From an uncultured Eubacteriales bacterium (GTDB lineage: Bacteria > Bacillota > Clostridia > Christensenellales > Aristaeellaceae), in NCBI GenBank assembly GCA_902778995.1, contig CACYZW010000013.1, positions 1 to 40,993 on the forward strand: 40,993 nucleotides of DNA, in the 5' to 3' direction. Position 1 is the first letter of the stretch; the number at the start of each line of letters is the position of its first letter. Made by a program: the position numbers and the translations under genes. This document shows positions 1 through 13,300 of this stretch, piece by piece. The notes beneath the pieces are model-generated. The model was not told the DNA's origin, did no database searches, and was given only the letters and a program-made list of their open reading frames with translations.

Positions 1-180
1 ATGGCATCGCCCCCTCGGAAGCCAGCCGGCGCTCGGGTCGCTCCTCAGCGTTGCCCTATCCTCCGATTGCTGACAGCTATAGTCTACTACCTTCTACCGT
101 TGTTTTCAACGGTGCAAAATTCGATTGTCCTTGACATAGGGAGTACTTTAGTTCCGAGGATTTACAAGGTCATTGGTCTT

Positions 181-615
181 ACAGATCTTCTGTTCCAGAT
201 CATTACCACAGGGGAATTGCAAGGCGAGGAATACGCAGCGTATCGGGCTTTGACGGACAAGGCTGATGAAGAAGATGTCAAATAGGTCATCGATAGAGTG
301 CGTAATGAACAGGATGATACAGTTAGGGAATATTATAGAGAGTTCATCAATTTGGTGATGGAGAAGAATCTCCAGTATATCGACATGATTAGGCGGGATA
401 AGGAAATGGCAGATGTTTTGATGGATATCGTGAAGGATAGAGTAGAGGAACGGGTAGCCACAGAGCGAAATATGCAGCAGCAGGAGACCACCCTCAATCA
501 TATCAAGGATTTGATGCGGAACCTTAGCTTCACGGTTGAACAGGCAATGGATGCCCTGAACATTCCGAGGGAGCAGAGGGATATCTACTCGGCGCTTGTT
601 AAGCAAGGTGCTTGA
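181..615 (+). pseudogene. Rpn-family nuclease C-terminal remnant, interrupted by TAG
   Basis: One reading frame runs through this stretch but is broken by a TAG at 283-285. Before the stop it reads like the mid-region of Rpn/PD-(D/E)XK transposase-like nucleases (TGELQGEEYAAYRAL). After it, the frame resumes and holds the family's typical C-terminal tail: a charged helical segment followed by NLSFTVEQAMDALNIP, close to the regulatory helix-turn repeat seen at the end of many clostridial Rpn proteins. The catalytic N-terminal half is absent, and the first 180 bases of the window show nothing I can assign. Rpn proteins are recombination-promoting nucleases. This copy cannot be active because the nuclease core is missing. 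Assignment rests on tail similarity only, so moderate confidence. Confidence 0.55.
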
Positions 616-692
616 GGCGAAGGCATACCAGCCCACTAAGCAACGTCCCAAACGGAGAAGTTCAATCCAACTGTCGCAGATCAATCATCGAT

Positions 693-977
693 ATGACGAA
701 GAAAGCGCTGGTAAGCATAACAGCCAGGTACGACAAAATCCGGGAAGGAGTGAGCAGCGTCATGGGAGGAAAGGTTCTTGAGCATGAGGCGAAGACCATT
801 TTCAGGGAAGGAATAAAGGAAGGCGAAGAGAGAGGCGAGAAGAGAGGTCGCCAAGAGGCCATTGAACAGATGTCCGTGAAGCTTTATAATATCGGAACCC
901 CGATCGAACAGATCGCTGAAGCAGCGGATGTTTCGGTGAATATCGTCCGTCAGTGGATAGCGGCGCATACGGCGTAG
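693..977 (+). pseudogene. second Rpn-family nuclease C-terminal remnant
   Basis: The frame ending at TAG 975-977 encodes a segment with VMGGKVLEHEAKTI, then a Glu/Lys/Gly-rich linker (EGEERGEKRGRQE) and a final helix-turn-helix-like tail (IEQIAEAADVSVNIVRQW). This order is characteristic of the C-terminal third of Rpn/PD-(D/E)XK family proteins. An ATG at 693 sits in the frame but there is no convincing ribosome binding site and no nuclease core upstream. It lies 77 bases after the first remnant in the same orientation, so the two look like debris of tandem family members. An alternative is a small stand-alone DNA-binding tail protein, which I consider less likely. Confidence 0.5.
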
Positions 978-995
978 AGTAATAAAGAGCCAAGG

Positions 996-1068
996 CAGTC
1001 CACTTAGCAACATTTCCAGGTGAGGGCAATTTCTCAACTGGAAACGGGGCTAAGTGGACTGTTTTTTT
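996..1068 (+). terminator. nested-stem rho-independent terminator
   Basis: A perfect 13-base inverted repeat (996-1008 with 1049-1061) encloses a second 7-base stem (1013-1019 with 1038-1044). The outer stem is followed immediately by seven T residues (1062-1068). It lies 18 bases after the stop of the second Rpn remnant and is oriented to stop plus-strand transcription before the giant gene. Confidence 0.8.
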
Positions 1069-1259
1069 GCTCATAAGCAACCAAATTCCTATAAAATAGC
1101 GGGTAGGATTGTTTTTGTCTTGACCGATGTTGTGACCCAAACTATGTCAGTAGGTATACCACATAGCTAAAATTTCTGGCCTAAAAGAGCCAATTTCTTG
1201 TGCAATAAGCGCAAGCAACGAACGAAATAAAACCAGCACAATAATCAGACACCAACTGA
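1069..1259. other. junction region upstream of the giant open frame
   Basis: No gene is seen here. It is visibly AT-richer than what follows. A weak sigma-A-like pair is present (TTGACC at 1120-1125, 17 bases, TATGTC at 1143-1148), and a small imperfect dyad lies at 1142-1166 around the palindrome GGTATACC. No ribosome binding site or start codon feeds the giant frame, which opens right after TGA at 1257-1259 already inside protein-like sequence. The region is therefore best read as a junction that replaced the real 5' end of the giant gene. Confidence 0.4.
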
Positions 1260-1328
1260 GTTTCAACGGTCGTCGTCACCGAGACCATCTCCACCCATTA
1301 CATAGATGCCTCCGGCAACACCTGGAAT

Positions 1329-4300
1329 GTGGAGGTCGGCTACGGCCCCGAGGCGGGCATCCCCTCCGGGGCGACCTTGAGCGTCTCCGAGCTGAAGGGC
1401 GCGGAAGCGGACGATTACGCCGCCAGGGCCGCCGAGGCGCTGAACGTCGCCAGCGGCCAGGTGGCCTACACCAAGGCCCTGGACATCGCCATCGTGAAGG
1501 ACGGCGCGGAGGTTACGCCCGACACGCCGGTTTCCGTGTCCATCAGGCTGCTGGACGCGCCTCAGGTCGACGATAACACCAATGTCAACGTGCTGCACTT
1601 CGGCAAAGAGGTGGAGCCGGTTTCCTGCGCCCTGAACGGGGAAAACGTCGAATTTGAGGCCGACGGCTTCTCGGTGTATCTGGTGGCCTATACGGTGGAC
1701 TTCCACTGGGGCGACTATACCTATTCCATCGCGGGCGAGAGCGAGATTCTCCTGAGCGCGCTGTTTGAGAAGCTGGGCGTGAACGAGATCGCGCTGGCCG
1801 ATATTGAAAATGTAACCTTCTCCAACCCGGATTTGGTCGGGGTTGAAAAACTGGATTCCGACTGGCTGCTCAAGTCCCTTGCGCCCTTCAGCACTGAAGA
1901 GGCGCTGGTTCTCGCGCTCAGAAACGGCCAGAGCGTGGAGATTCGGGTGACGGATGATGTGGAGTTGCCGGTAAGCGGAACGTGGGATTACGGAAGCGAG
2001 GGAAGCGGTACATGGGAGATCGACGAAGACGGCGTATTTACTATTTCCGGAACAGGAAGGATCAAAGATTATGGTGATAGTACGTCTCCCACGGGTGATG
2101 CAAATTCTTTTCCGTGGGGAGCCTATAGAAAACTAATTACCGGCGTAGTAATCAATAACGGAATTACGCACTTGGGTCAGAATATGTTGACTCGCGCTAC
2201 AATGGTTTATATTGACGCATCAGGTTGTACTACACTTGTTGATGCGGGAGCTGACTTATTTAAACAAAGTGATTGGAATAAAGATACTGTTAACCCCAAA
2301 GGCAATCCGAAACTTTTAACGACTATTAATTTTTCAAATAATACTAATTTAACTGGTTTTGGAGATAAAGCATTTTTAAGATGTGAAGGTATCGAGTCTT
2401 TGGATATCTCTGGCACACAGCTTCCGGCTTCCGCCATAACAACGACCGGGGCCGGGTTTGGGAGCAGCAAGGGTACCCTTCTGACATTGAAGGCCAACAA
2501 CTGCACCAGTGACAATTTCACTTCTCTCAGTTTGAAGGACTTCAATAGCCTTCAGACCGTGGAACTTTCCGGCTGCAGCAAGCTGACCGATCTGACTGTA
2601 CCAACGAATAACCTGACGACGCTGAATGTTTCCGGCTCTGGCATCAAAAAAATAACCAACATTGAAAATTGCAACAAACTCACCGAAATGGATGCCTCAG
2701 GCTGCACCAAGCTGACCGAGCTGAAGGCTCCGGCCAATATAACCTCGCTGGACGTTTCCGGCTCCGCCGTCACCAGTCTGGATCTTACCAAATGCACAGC
2801 CCTTACCTCGCTGGACGTTTCCGGCTCCGCCGTCAAAAGTCTGGATCTTAGCAAATGCACGGCTCTTACCAGCTTGGATGTCTCCGACTGTGCCGATCTG
2901 ACCACGCTGAAGGTTCCGAGCAGCGTAACAACCTTGGACGTTTCGGGCTCCGGCTTGACCAATCTGGACATCTCCGGCTGCACGGGCCTGACCAGCCTGG
3001 CCGTTACGAACGGTGTGACAACGCTGAACGTTTCCGGCTCCGGCGTGACCAGTCTGGATGTCTCCAACTGCACAGGCCTGACCGACCTGAATGCCTCCAA
3101 CTGCGCCGGTCTGACCAGCCTTACCGTTTCGGACGCTGTGACGAAGCTGAACGTTTCCGGCTCCGGCGTGACCAGTCTGGATGTCTCCAACTGCACGGGC
3201 CTGACCGAACTGGATGCCTCCAATTGTGCCAGCATGACCAGCCTTATCGTTTCGGACGCTGTGACGAAGCTGAACGTTTCCGGCTCCGGCGTGACCAGTC
3301 TGGATGTCCCCAACCGCACGGACCTGACCGAACTGGATGCCACCAACTGCGCCAGCCTGACCAACCTGGATGTTTCCTACTGTACAAAGCTGACGAATGA
3401 TGCGCTGAAATTATCGGAGGGCATTACGGAACTGAACATTGCCGGTACGACTCTTTCACCTGCCATTGATTCTTTGAAGAGCTCCCTGAAGACCCTGACG
3501 ATGTCGCCTACCAACGCGAAAGGTGCCGATCTTACGGCATTTACAGAGCTCACAACGATTCTCTTTGATGGCACGTCGGATGAAGTGGAGGCCATGGGTA
3601 TTCAAAGGGCATCTGGCGTGGAGATCATACCGCTGCAAGACGAGCAGAAAAAACTGACCATCACTGCCGTTGAAGATTGGACCAAGGTATACGACGGCAG
3701 CGCATTGGTGGACATGCGTGACAAAGAAAAATATAAGTACGCGGCGGAAGGGCTGCTTGATGGGCATACCATCGAAAGCCTGACCCTGCCAGACAGCGAC
3801 GTTGACGAATATAGCCTTGCGGCCAGCACTGTCAAGGTGGTCAATGTCGCGGGTAAAGATGTCACGAGCAGGTATGAGATCACATGTACCGGCACGATGA
3901 CCATCACGGCCGCCCCTGTCACGGTGACGGCGGACGACAAAGTAAAGACGGCTGGCGAAGCTGACCCCGACCTTACGGCAACGGTTGTCGGCCTCGTGGG
4001 GGACGATACCGTCGATTACACGCTGTCGCGCGAAGAAGGAAGCGAAGGTGGGAAGGAATATACCATCACGCCCAGCGGCGACGTGACGCAGGGCAACTAC
4101 ACGGTGGAATATGTTCCCGGCAAGCTGACCATCCTGATTCCGGTCACCGTAACAGCGGAGGCGAAGATCAAGATCTATGGTGACCAAGACCCCGATCTGA
4201 CTGTCAGGATGACAGAGGAGACAGAAGATATTCATTATACGATCGCGCGCGACCAGGGTGAGAACGTGGGTGATTATCCCATTACGGTCTCGGGCGATGC

Positions 4301-7300
4301 GGTACAGGGCTTTTACGATGTTACCTATGTGAACGGTATCTTCACGATTAACCGCAAAGAACTAACGGTTCAGGCGGACAACTTAAGCAAAACCTATGGC
4401 AATGTCGATCCCATACTGACAGCCACCGTAGACGGGCTTGTGGGAAGCGATACGGTTAACTATACCCTTTCCCGGGAAGCCGGAGAGACCGTGGGTACTT
4501 ATACAATAACAGCAACATGCGAGGGAACCCAGGGGAACTATACCGTTACCGGCGCAGAAGGCACGTTTACAATCAATAAAAAACCGGTTATCATCACTGC
4601 CGACAGCGCCACGAAGGAGTACGACGGCACCGCGCTGACAGTGGATACCTATACCCATACGTCGCTGGCCGAAGGCGACAGGATCGATTCTGTCACCGTG
4701 ACCGGTTCTCAGACTGAGGCTGGCAGCAGCTCCAACGAGCCCAGCGCCGCGAGGATCGTGAACGCCAGCGGAGAGGCTGTCACCGACAACTATGATATTA
4801 CCTATCAAAATGGTGTGCTTCTCGTGCTGGGACAGGGCGCCGATACTGTCCTCATTACCGCTGAGAGCGATACGAAGTCCTACGACGGCACGGCGCTGAC
4901 AAAGGATACGTGTACCAGCGAAGGACTTAAAGAAGGTGACCACATCGAGTCCGTCATCGTGACCGGTTCTCAAACTTACGCTGGCAGCAGCCCCAACGTG
5001 CCCAGCGACGCGAAGATCGTGAACGCCAGCGGAGATGATGTCACCAAAACCTATACCATCGTCTATGCCAGCGGCACGCTGGAGGTAACGCCGAAAGAAC
5101 TGACCATCACCGCCGACAACGACGAGAAGGTCTATGACAGTACGCCGCTGACGAAGAACGGCTATTCCAATACGCCGCTGGCCGAGGGCGACAGCATCAT
5201 GAGCGTAACGATAACCGGCAGCCAGACTGTGGCGGGTGAGGGTCCCAACGTACCCAGCATGGCGAAGATTGTAGATGGTGATGGCCATGATATGACTGCG
5301 AACTATAAAATCAGCTATGTGCCGGGCAAGCTGACGGTCACAAAGAAACCGCTTGATATCACCGCGGACGACGCTGAAAAGCAATACGATCGCACTCCGT
5401 TGACGAAGGACACCTATTCCTATACAGACCTTGTGCCTGGTGACAGGATCGAGGACGTGACCGTGTCCGGCAGCCAGACTGAGGTGGGTGAGCGCGATAA
5501 CGTACCCTCCCGGACAGCGGTGATAAAAAACGAGGCGGACGAGAACGTCACCGACAACTATGATATCAATTACTACAATGGCACGCTGACGGTAACGCGG
5601 AAAATTGTTTTCGTAACCGCGAATAACTGCACAAAAACCTACGGTGACGCCGATCCTGTGCTGACAGCCGGGATCACCGGCCTCCTCGATGGAGATAGGG
5701 AATCGCTTATTTCCTATACGATCAGCCGTGAAGAGGGAGAAGCTGTCGGCAGCTATGAGATAATGCCTTCCGGTGATGCAGAGCAGGGCGAGTACTATCA
5801 AGTGCTTTGCTGGTCCGGCGCGCTGACCATCACGCCGGCCACTGCTAAAGTCGAGGCGGATAATAAGTCGAAAGTAACCGGCGCTGCCGAGCCTGTTTAT
5901 ACCGCCACGGTGACCGGGTTGAAGAGAGGCGATCCCGAAAGCGTCATTTCCTATATCCTGAGCCGCCCGGACAACGTCGAGACCAATCCCGACCGGGAAA
6001 AGAGCGGGGAGCACGATATCGTTGCCGCAGGCGCGGAGGAGCAGGGCAATTATATCGTCGAGTATGAAAACGGCATCCTGACGATCAATAAACTGACGAT
6101 CACCTTCAAGAACGGGGATGACACGGTTCGCACCTGCAATTTGGAGCTGAACCAGCCCATCGGGGAGGAAGACGATCTCTCCGGCGTTACGAAGACCGGT
6201 TGCGACTTCAAGGGCTGGTATACGCAGACCGGCACGGAGAAGGTCACGTCAGCGTCGACCTTTGCAGCCGATACGGACCTGTATGCCCGTTTCACGGTCA
6301 CGGTGAGCTTTGAAGCGGATGGTGTCGACAATCCGCCTGATATGGTGCTGGACGAGGGCGCGGAGATCGGGACGCTGCCCGAGGTTTCGAAGGACGACTA
6401 TCGCTTCGACGGCTGGTATCGTGAGCCTGATTTTTCGGGGAATGCGGTTACCGAAACGGACACCTTCAATGTCCACACCACGCTCTACGCCAAATTTGTC
6501 GAGCAGGTCACGGTGGACTTTATGGTCGAAAAGATCGAGGCCAGTGGCTCCACGACCGAGGCCATCGGCGAGCCCAAACAGATCGATAAGGGCGCGTCGC
6601 TTGGCGCGGGGGATTATCCCACGCTGACGGTGCCGGAGGGCTATGCCTTCAGGGGCTGGTTTGTGGGCGATACGCGGATCGACGCCGAGGGCGTCATCTA
6701 TCCCATCAACGCGGACACCACCGTCACCGCGCATGTGGTGAAGCAGACCACAATTACCTATTATGCGGATAATGACGCAGGCGCCTCTCCCTATAAGACG
6801 GATACCGGCGACGTGAACAGGCAGGTCAGCTTCCCGGAGAACCCCACCCTGACCGGCGCGGACTTCAAGGGCTGGCTCGACGAAAACGGCAACCAGGTCA
6901 GCGACGGATTCACCGCTGACAAAGACTATACCCTGACCGCGCACTATACCGTCACGGTCACCTTCTACGTGAAAAACGCGGACTACTCAAGCGATATCTC
7001 CACAACGCCGGTGGTCATCGACAGGGGCACTGCCCTCGGCGACAAGCTGTTGAACGATCCCGTAATGACGGGCTATGCGTTCAAGGGCTGGTTTGTCATG
7101 GGTACGGACGGCAAGCCCGGCGAGACGCAGGTAACAAAGGAAGCCCCCAAATTCTCCAAACACACGTACGTGGTGGCGAAGTTTGTCAAGCAGGTTACCG
7201 TTATCTTTGATACGCGAGGCACCCGCCATGAGTATACGGTGGATAAGGGCGATACCGTTGATCTGATTGAAAACCCCATCGAGCCAGACACGCGCTTTGA

Positions 7301-10300
7301 CGGCTGGTTTGATGCGGATGAGGATCATGGCGGAAAGCGCTATTCCAACGCCGAGGGCATTACAGACGAAAATGGCAACCTGATCGACCTGGACGGCAAT
7401 CCGCTGCCCGAGGGCGCGGAACCCGTCCGCAAGTTGAAGGCGACGGAAGATTTGACCCTGTACGCGCACTTTGTCAAACAGATTGCGGTAGAGTTCTTCG
7501 TGGTACACCCTGAAACCAAGAGCAGCAGTACCGGCTATCCATCCCTCAACAGCGAAGGCCGGTATACGCTTGATAAGACGGACGAGGGCATGGGCGTTCC
7601 AGAGGAGTTCTATCAGCGCGTTCCCGTCGTCAGCGGCTACTATTTCCTGGGCTGGTATTATGTCAAAAAGATCCGCGACGACCCCCAGGGTTATAATTAT
7701 GACACCGATTTCAAGCAGAACGGTTATTTCGTCATGCCCAACAGCAGGGAGAATGGCAAGGTCTATCAGCTGGACGAGAGCAGACCGGCGTATATACGCG
7801 ATGAAACCACCGTTTATCCGAAGTTTACCGAAAATACGGATCTGGTCGCTAAGTTGGCCAAGGAAGTGACCATCACCTTCCGATATGACAAGCAGGGTGA
7901 TACGAGCGAGGTAGTTGTCAGGGACAGGTGCCTGGCCGGAAAGCTGTTGTCCGACTACTACCTGCCTTTGGAGGACCCGGACGCGGATCCCAGCGCCTAC
8001 AAGGAGGGCTACCGCATCGAGTGGTACCGGGGAACGGCGAAGGTGGAACCGGGCTATGTGATCAAGGCCGAGGACGACAACGCCGTCTATGACGCCCGCT
8101 ATATCAAGCAGGTGACGGTGACGTTCAAGGACGAAAATGGAGATCCGATCAAGGACACCCAGGGACAGGTGATCCAGCCCGTCAACCGCGACATCAACAC
8201 CGCCCTGGGCACGCTGCCCGAGGTTCCTGAAACGATTGGCAGCGACGATCAGCAGCGCCAGTTCATGGGCTGGTTTGACGACGAAGGAAAGCAGTACACC
8301 GCCGAAACGATCCTGACGGCGGATGTGACGCTGAAAGCAATATACGGCTATAAGGTGACGTTCCATGTGGAAGGAGACGACACCTGGGAGTTCGTGCGCC
8401 TTGTTGCCCCCAACGCGCCCCTCGCATGGCTGCCCAGCGCGCCCTACCGGGAGGGCAGCAGCTTCCGGAACTGGACGCTGGACGGTCAGGTCGTGGATGG
8501 GGAGCATGTGGTTACAAAGAACGAAGAAATCATCGGTCATTATGATGATGTGACAATCTATACCGTTACCGTCAATTACACAATCTCCAAAAATGGCGCT
8601 CTGGAACCTGACCCCACCGACACCAAGATCATCACCGTGGACAGGAGCGCCGTCACCGCTGACACGCCGTCGGAGGTACCTTCTCCCACGTCGTTCAAGA
8701 AGCAGGGTGTAGAATACTTCCCGGTCATGTCCAAGCTCCTGATCGTGCCGGACGATGTCACTGGCCTCGGCGTCAAGGACAAGCACGACGAAGTGACGGT
8801 TGTAGTGGATCCTGATGACGCGAAAAAGATTACCATTACCGTGCCATATAAGAAAGCAGACGCGAGCTATACGGTTCAGTATATGCTGAAAAACCTCAAC
8901 GGAGAGGGCTATACGGCGATCGCGAACACTGACGAACAGCCCAACCCGGTACAGCTGAATGGCGTTATTGGCGCAACCGTATATCCCGAGGTGCGGGATT
9001 ATGATTTCGCTGACTTTGAATTGTCGGAAACCGGAACTATTACTCAAAGAAGCGGTCAGACGTTCAAGGTCTACTATACCCGCAAGTATTTTACCCTGAG
9101 ATATGATACCGTGGGCGGGAAGCTGGTTGACTCGGTCACGGCGCTGTACGGCACCGTAATCAACACTCTGCCCACGCCCGAAAGGGAAGGCTATACATTT
9201 GATGGCTGGTTTAAAAACAAGACCGGTGAAACCTATACCGAAAAGGTTACGGGACACTATACCCTGACGGGCGACGCTACGCTCCATGCCAAATGGACTG
9301 CGAGTAATGTCGACTATACCATCGTTTACCTGTTTGAGAAGTATAACGACGCCGGTACGGAATCCAGCTATGTTTATGACAGCTCCAGAACCGCCAAAGC
9401 GACAGTCGGTACTACGGTGTATGCCAATAGTGCCCCGCAAATCACGAGGAAGGGCTGGGAGAAGGACAATGCGAAGAACGCAACTTCCAGCGTTGTGATT
9501 GCAGCAGATGGCTCTTCAGTGTTGACTGTGTATTATAAACTGACGGAGTATACATTCTATTTCAGGCCTGGTACTTTTACCTACAATTACACGAATTACA
9601 ATGTTACGGCACCGTTGAACGGTGAGAGCAAAAACGGCAACAATAACTATTCTTACTTCTTTACGGCCAAGATCGGGCAGGATATCGCATCCAAATGGCT
9701 GAGTGCTGGTAACGGTACTTATAGGAGAAATAATCGGAACTATGATGTCAATTTCAGCGGCTGGGTTAAGACTACCGGCGGCAGTGTATATGTCACAAAG
9801 CGACTGACACTTGTCGAAGATATGCTACCTGATAGTGGAACAACCGTTACTTATCAGGGATATTGGCTGTCGAATACTGTCACCTATACAGTAAACTACT
9901 GGCTGCAGAATGCCGATGATAATAACTATACAAAGTCAGAAGAATATAGTCAGACGTATAATTATTCTTCGGGGGCTTCACTGTCGCCTAAGGATATTCC
10001 CGGTTATACATACGTAAGACGGACGGACAACGGCAATATAACGAATTTCTACTATGACCGCGACAAATTCAAGATCGACTATTATTATGGTTCCACGCTC
10101 CTGAAGACAATCGAAAACGTCAAGTTCGACGCGACGATCACCGGCGCTACTTATAAAGCTGAAGGAAACCGGCAAACTGCAGGAGTTGATGCCGACTATG
10201 TCTGGGACGGCTGGTTCTCGGATTCGGGCTTGACGACGCCCTATACCTTCGGCAAGATGCCCGCGTCCAACCTGGTGCTCTATGCCAAGTGGCATGCGCC

Positions 10301-13300
10301 CAGCTATACCGTCAAATTCCACCTGAACTACGATGGCGCAACTCCGGAGCCCTATTTACAGAGAACGGTGGAAAAAGACGATATGGCGACTAACGGCATG
10401 TCTCAGGCGGAGATAGATGCGCTCAACAATCCTACCCCGGCTCCGGCGCACTTCACTTTCCTGGACTGGTATACAGCGCCGGAGGGCGGCACGATATTCG
10501 ACCCCGCGGGCAAGAAGATCACCACAAACACGGACGTTTATGCCCACTGGAAGCCCAAGGACGTCAGCTACACCGTGCATTACTATAAAAACGGAACTAC
10601 GCAGAGCGTCCTCCCCGACAAGACGGTGACGGGCAACCTCGTCGTGGGACAGGAGATTACGGAATACGCGCCTTACGTCACGGGCTATAACCTCAGCCCG
10701 GATGACCCCGACGCCACGATGGTGGCAGACTCGGGCAGCAAGACGATTATCCTCGACTATGAGAATAATGTTATCACATTCTACTACGGAAAGAAGCCCG
10801 AGAGGATCACGTACACCGTCCGCTATGTCCTGTACGCCGACAAGGATAAACCGGCGGATCAGCAGACAGAGGTGGCAGAACCGAAGAGCAAGACGGTTGA
10901 CGGCAACTATACCAGCGTCACGGAGACGGCGGCGAAGCCTACGGTCGCGGGCTATGAGAACTTCCGTCCCACCAAGACCACCGATACGTTGGCACTGGGC
11001 ACCGACGAGAGCCAGAACGTACTGACCTTCTACTACACCCAGGGCGCCCATGTCAATGTCCAATGGCTGGACATGGAAGGGGACAATCTGCAAAACGCCG
11101 ATGATAACTACCTGCAAGTGGGCGAGACCTATACCCTTGATACGGTGGTCAACGGCTATACGCTGGATCGCGTCGAGAAAAACGGCGAGCCTACCGATGA
11201 GCGCAGCTTTATGGCGGTCAGCGATACCGAGGAGATCATCATCAAGGCATACTATAGGAAGGACCTGATCATCCTCGCCCACAGCGCCTACCAACCCTAT
11301 GATGGCAATCCCCTGGCGCTGGGTTCTGACCCCTCAAACGTCACTGCGGATGGCTTGAAGGACGGGCACACACTCACCGGCATCACCATCACGAATACCG
11401 GCAAAAAGAAGGATGGAAGCATCGATGAACGGGGCCAGATCGACGTCGGCATTGGCGAAGCCGTGCCCAGTGCGGCGGTGATAACCGGGCTGAAAGATGG
11501 CCTGACTGCCGAGCAGTTCTACGAAATTACTTACCTCCCCGGCGCGCTGACCGTGACGAAGATCAACATCATCATCAGTGTGGAGCCGGACCGCTGGACG
11601 GGGAACGTCTATGACGGTAAGTATAAGGCGACCGGCTTTACCAATGGCAACAAGACCATCGCGGACTACATTATTATAAATAATGAAGCCTACATGGATA
11701 AGACGTATACAGATCCCGACACCGGTGCTGAGACGACATATCTGGATCTGCTCTGGTCGAATTTCGTTTTCAACCTTAAAGCCGGCGATACGGAAGGAAA
11801 ATATAAGGAAGTCCCGAATGCGCTCAAAAAGCATAAGGACGACAAGACGCCAACAGTGACCGGCCTGCAAATCCTGAACCAGCGCAACGCGGGCGACTAC
11901 TACGAACCTTCCGGCATCTTCCAGACGGCGGCGATGTCGGCGATTAGTGCGCTGCCTGGTGAAGCGAAGGATAATTACAACATCATCCTCTACGTCCGCG
12001 AATGCCGCCTGCAAATCGAACGCGCGCCGCTGCATATCGTGACAGAGGGCGCGACGAAGGACTACGACGGCACACCGCTGACCAAGGATGTCATGACGGT
12101 GAAGGTCAACGGAACTGTCATTCAACCGGACGGCCAGAGCTATACCCTGGCACAGGACGATACGGTCAAAATCGAAGTTACCGGCAGACAGATCCACCCG
12201 GGCACCAGCCAGAATATCTTTGAAATCACCTGGGGGGAAGTCAACCAGGATAATTATGCCCTGTCCGAAGAACTTGGTACGCTGGAAGTCAAGGCCCGCC
12301 CGCTTTACATAGAGGCCCAGGACGCCTACAAGGCCTTCGGCGCGGTCAAGGACCCGGATTTCGCCGTGAAGGTCTATCCTGGGAAATACGTCCAGGAAAC
12401 CGATGAACAGGGCAATCCGGTTTACGATGAACAGGGCAATCCGGTCTATGTGCAGCTTGTGGACGAACAGGGCAATCCTGTTTACGATGATGAGGGCAAT
12501 CCGGTGCTGCTGGTGGTACCCGCCGGCGACGAAATCCCGGCCACGCTGACCCATTGGGGCGGGGAGAACTATACCCTCCAGCTCAATGATCCTGACCGTG
12601 GCTACATCGACAACCTGTCGATCAAGATCACCCGGGCCGGGGGAGAGGTTCCCGGCACCTATGCCATCGTGCCCGACTGGGCGGATGACGCCGTGAAGAA
12701 CTACAATGCGTTCTACGTCAACGGCAAGCTGACCATCGGCATCGCCCGCGTCTCCAATGATGGCGGCGCGACCTGGACCTACCACCAGTGGCTGGAGAAT
12801 GAAAACTACAGCGCGAGGACGGATGATCCCAGCGAACGGGGCGCGTTTGACAAGGCCAAAGCCCTCGAGGGCAATGTGATTGTCGAGACGCTGAACAGCA
12901 ACAATACCTTTACGAAATATGATATAGACGATCGGTATGTCCTCGAAAATGCGGTTGAGTTGACAAACGGTTCCCTGAACGTGTTGATCCTCCGCACCAC
13001 CACGGACGCGGATTTCACCAGCGTCATCAGCCGCGGCTATAACGGCGAAAGCCTGTTCACGAATAACTGCGCGTTCACGCTGGAGAACATCACCCTTGAC
13101 GGCGGCAGCGACACCTATACCGGCAACTCTGACGGCGGTTTGGTTCATGTACAGGGCGGCTCCCTGACCCTGAACAAAGGCGCGACGCTGCAAAATTCCG
13201 CGACAAACGGCAAGGGCGGCGCGGTGTACGTGGCGTCTGGCGCAAGCATGACCATGACCAACAAGAGCGAGATCACCGGCAATACCGCTTCACAGGGCGG

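Noticed and set aside
1329-1331. GTG as the real start of the giant protein
   Set aside because: No ribosome binding site, no signal peptide, and protein-like sequence continues upstream to 1260.
3027-3395. CRISPR-like direct repeats
   Set aside because: The repeats are coding, in frame with leucine-rich repeats, and lack unique spacers.
4383-9440. Long open frames on the minus strand opposite the giant gene (4383-6014, 6987-9440; also 11334-13193 and 20262-22265)
   Set aside because: They mirror repetitive GC-rich coding sequence, have no ribosome binding sites, and their translations lack any recognisable fold; the plus-strand frame explains the DNA.
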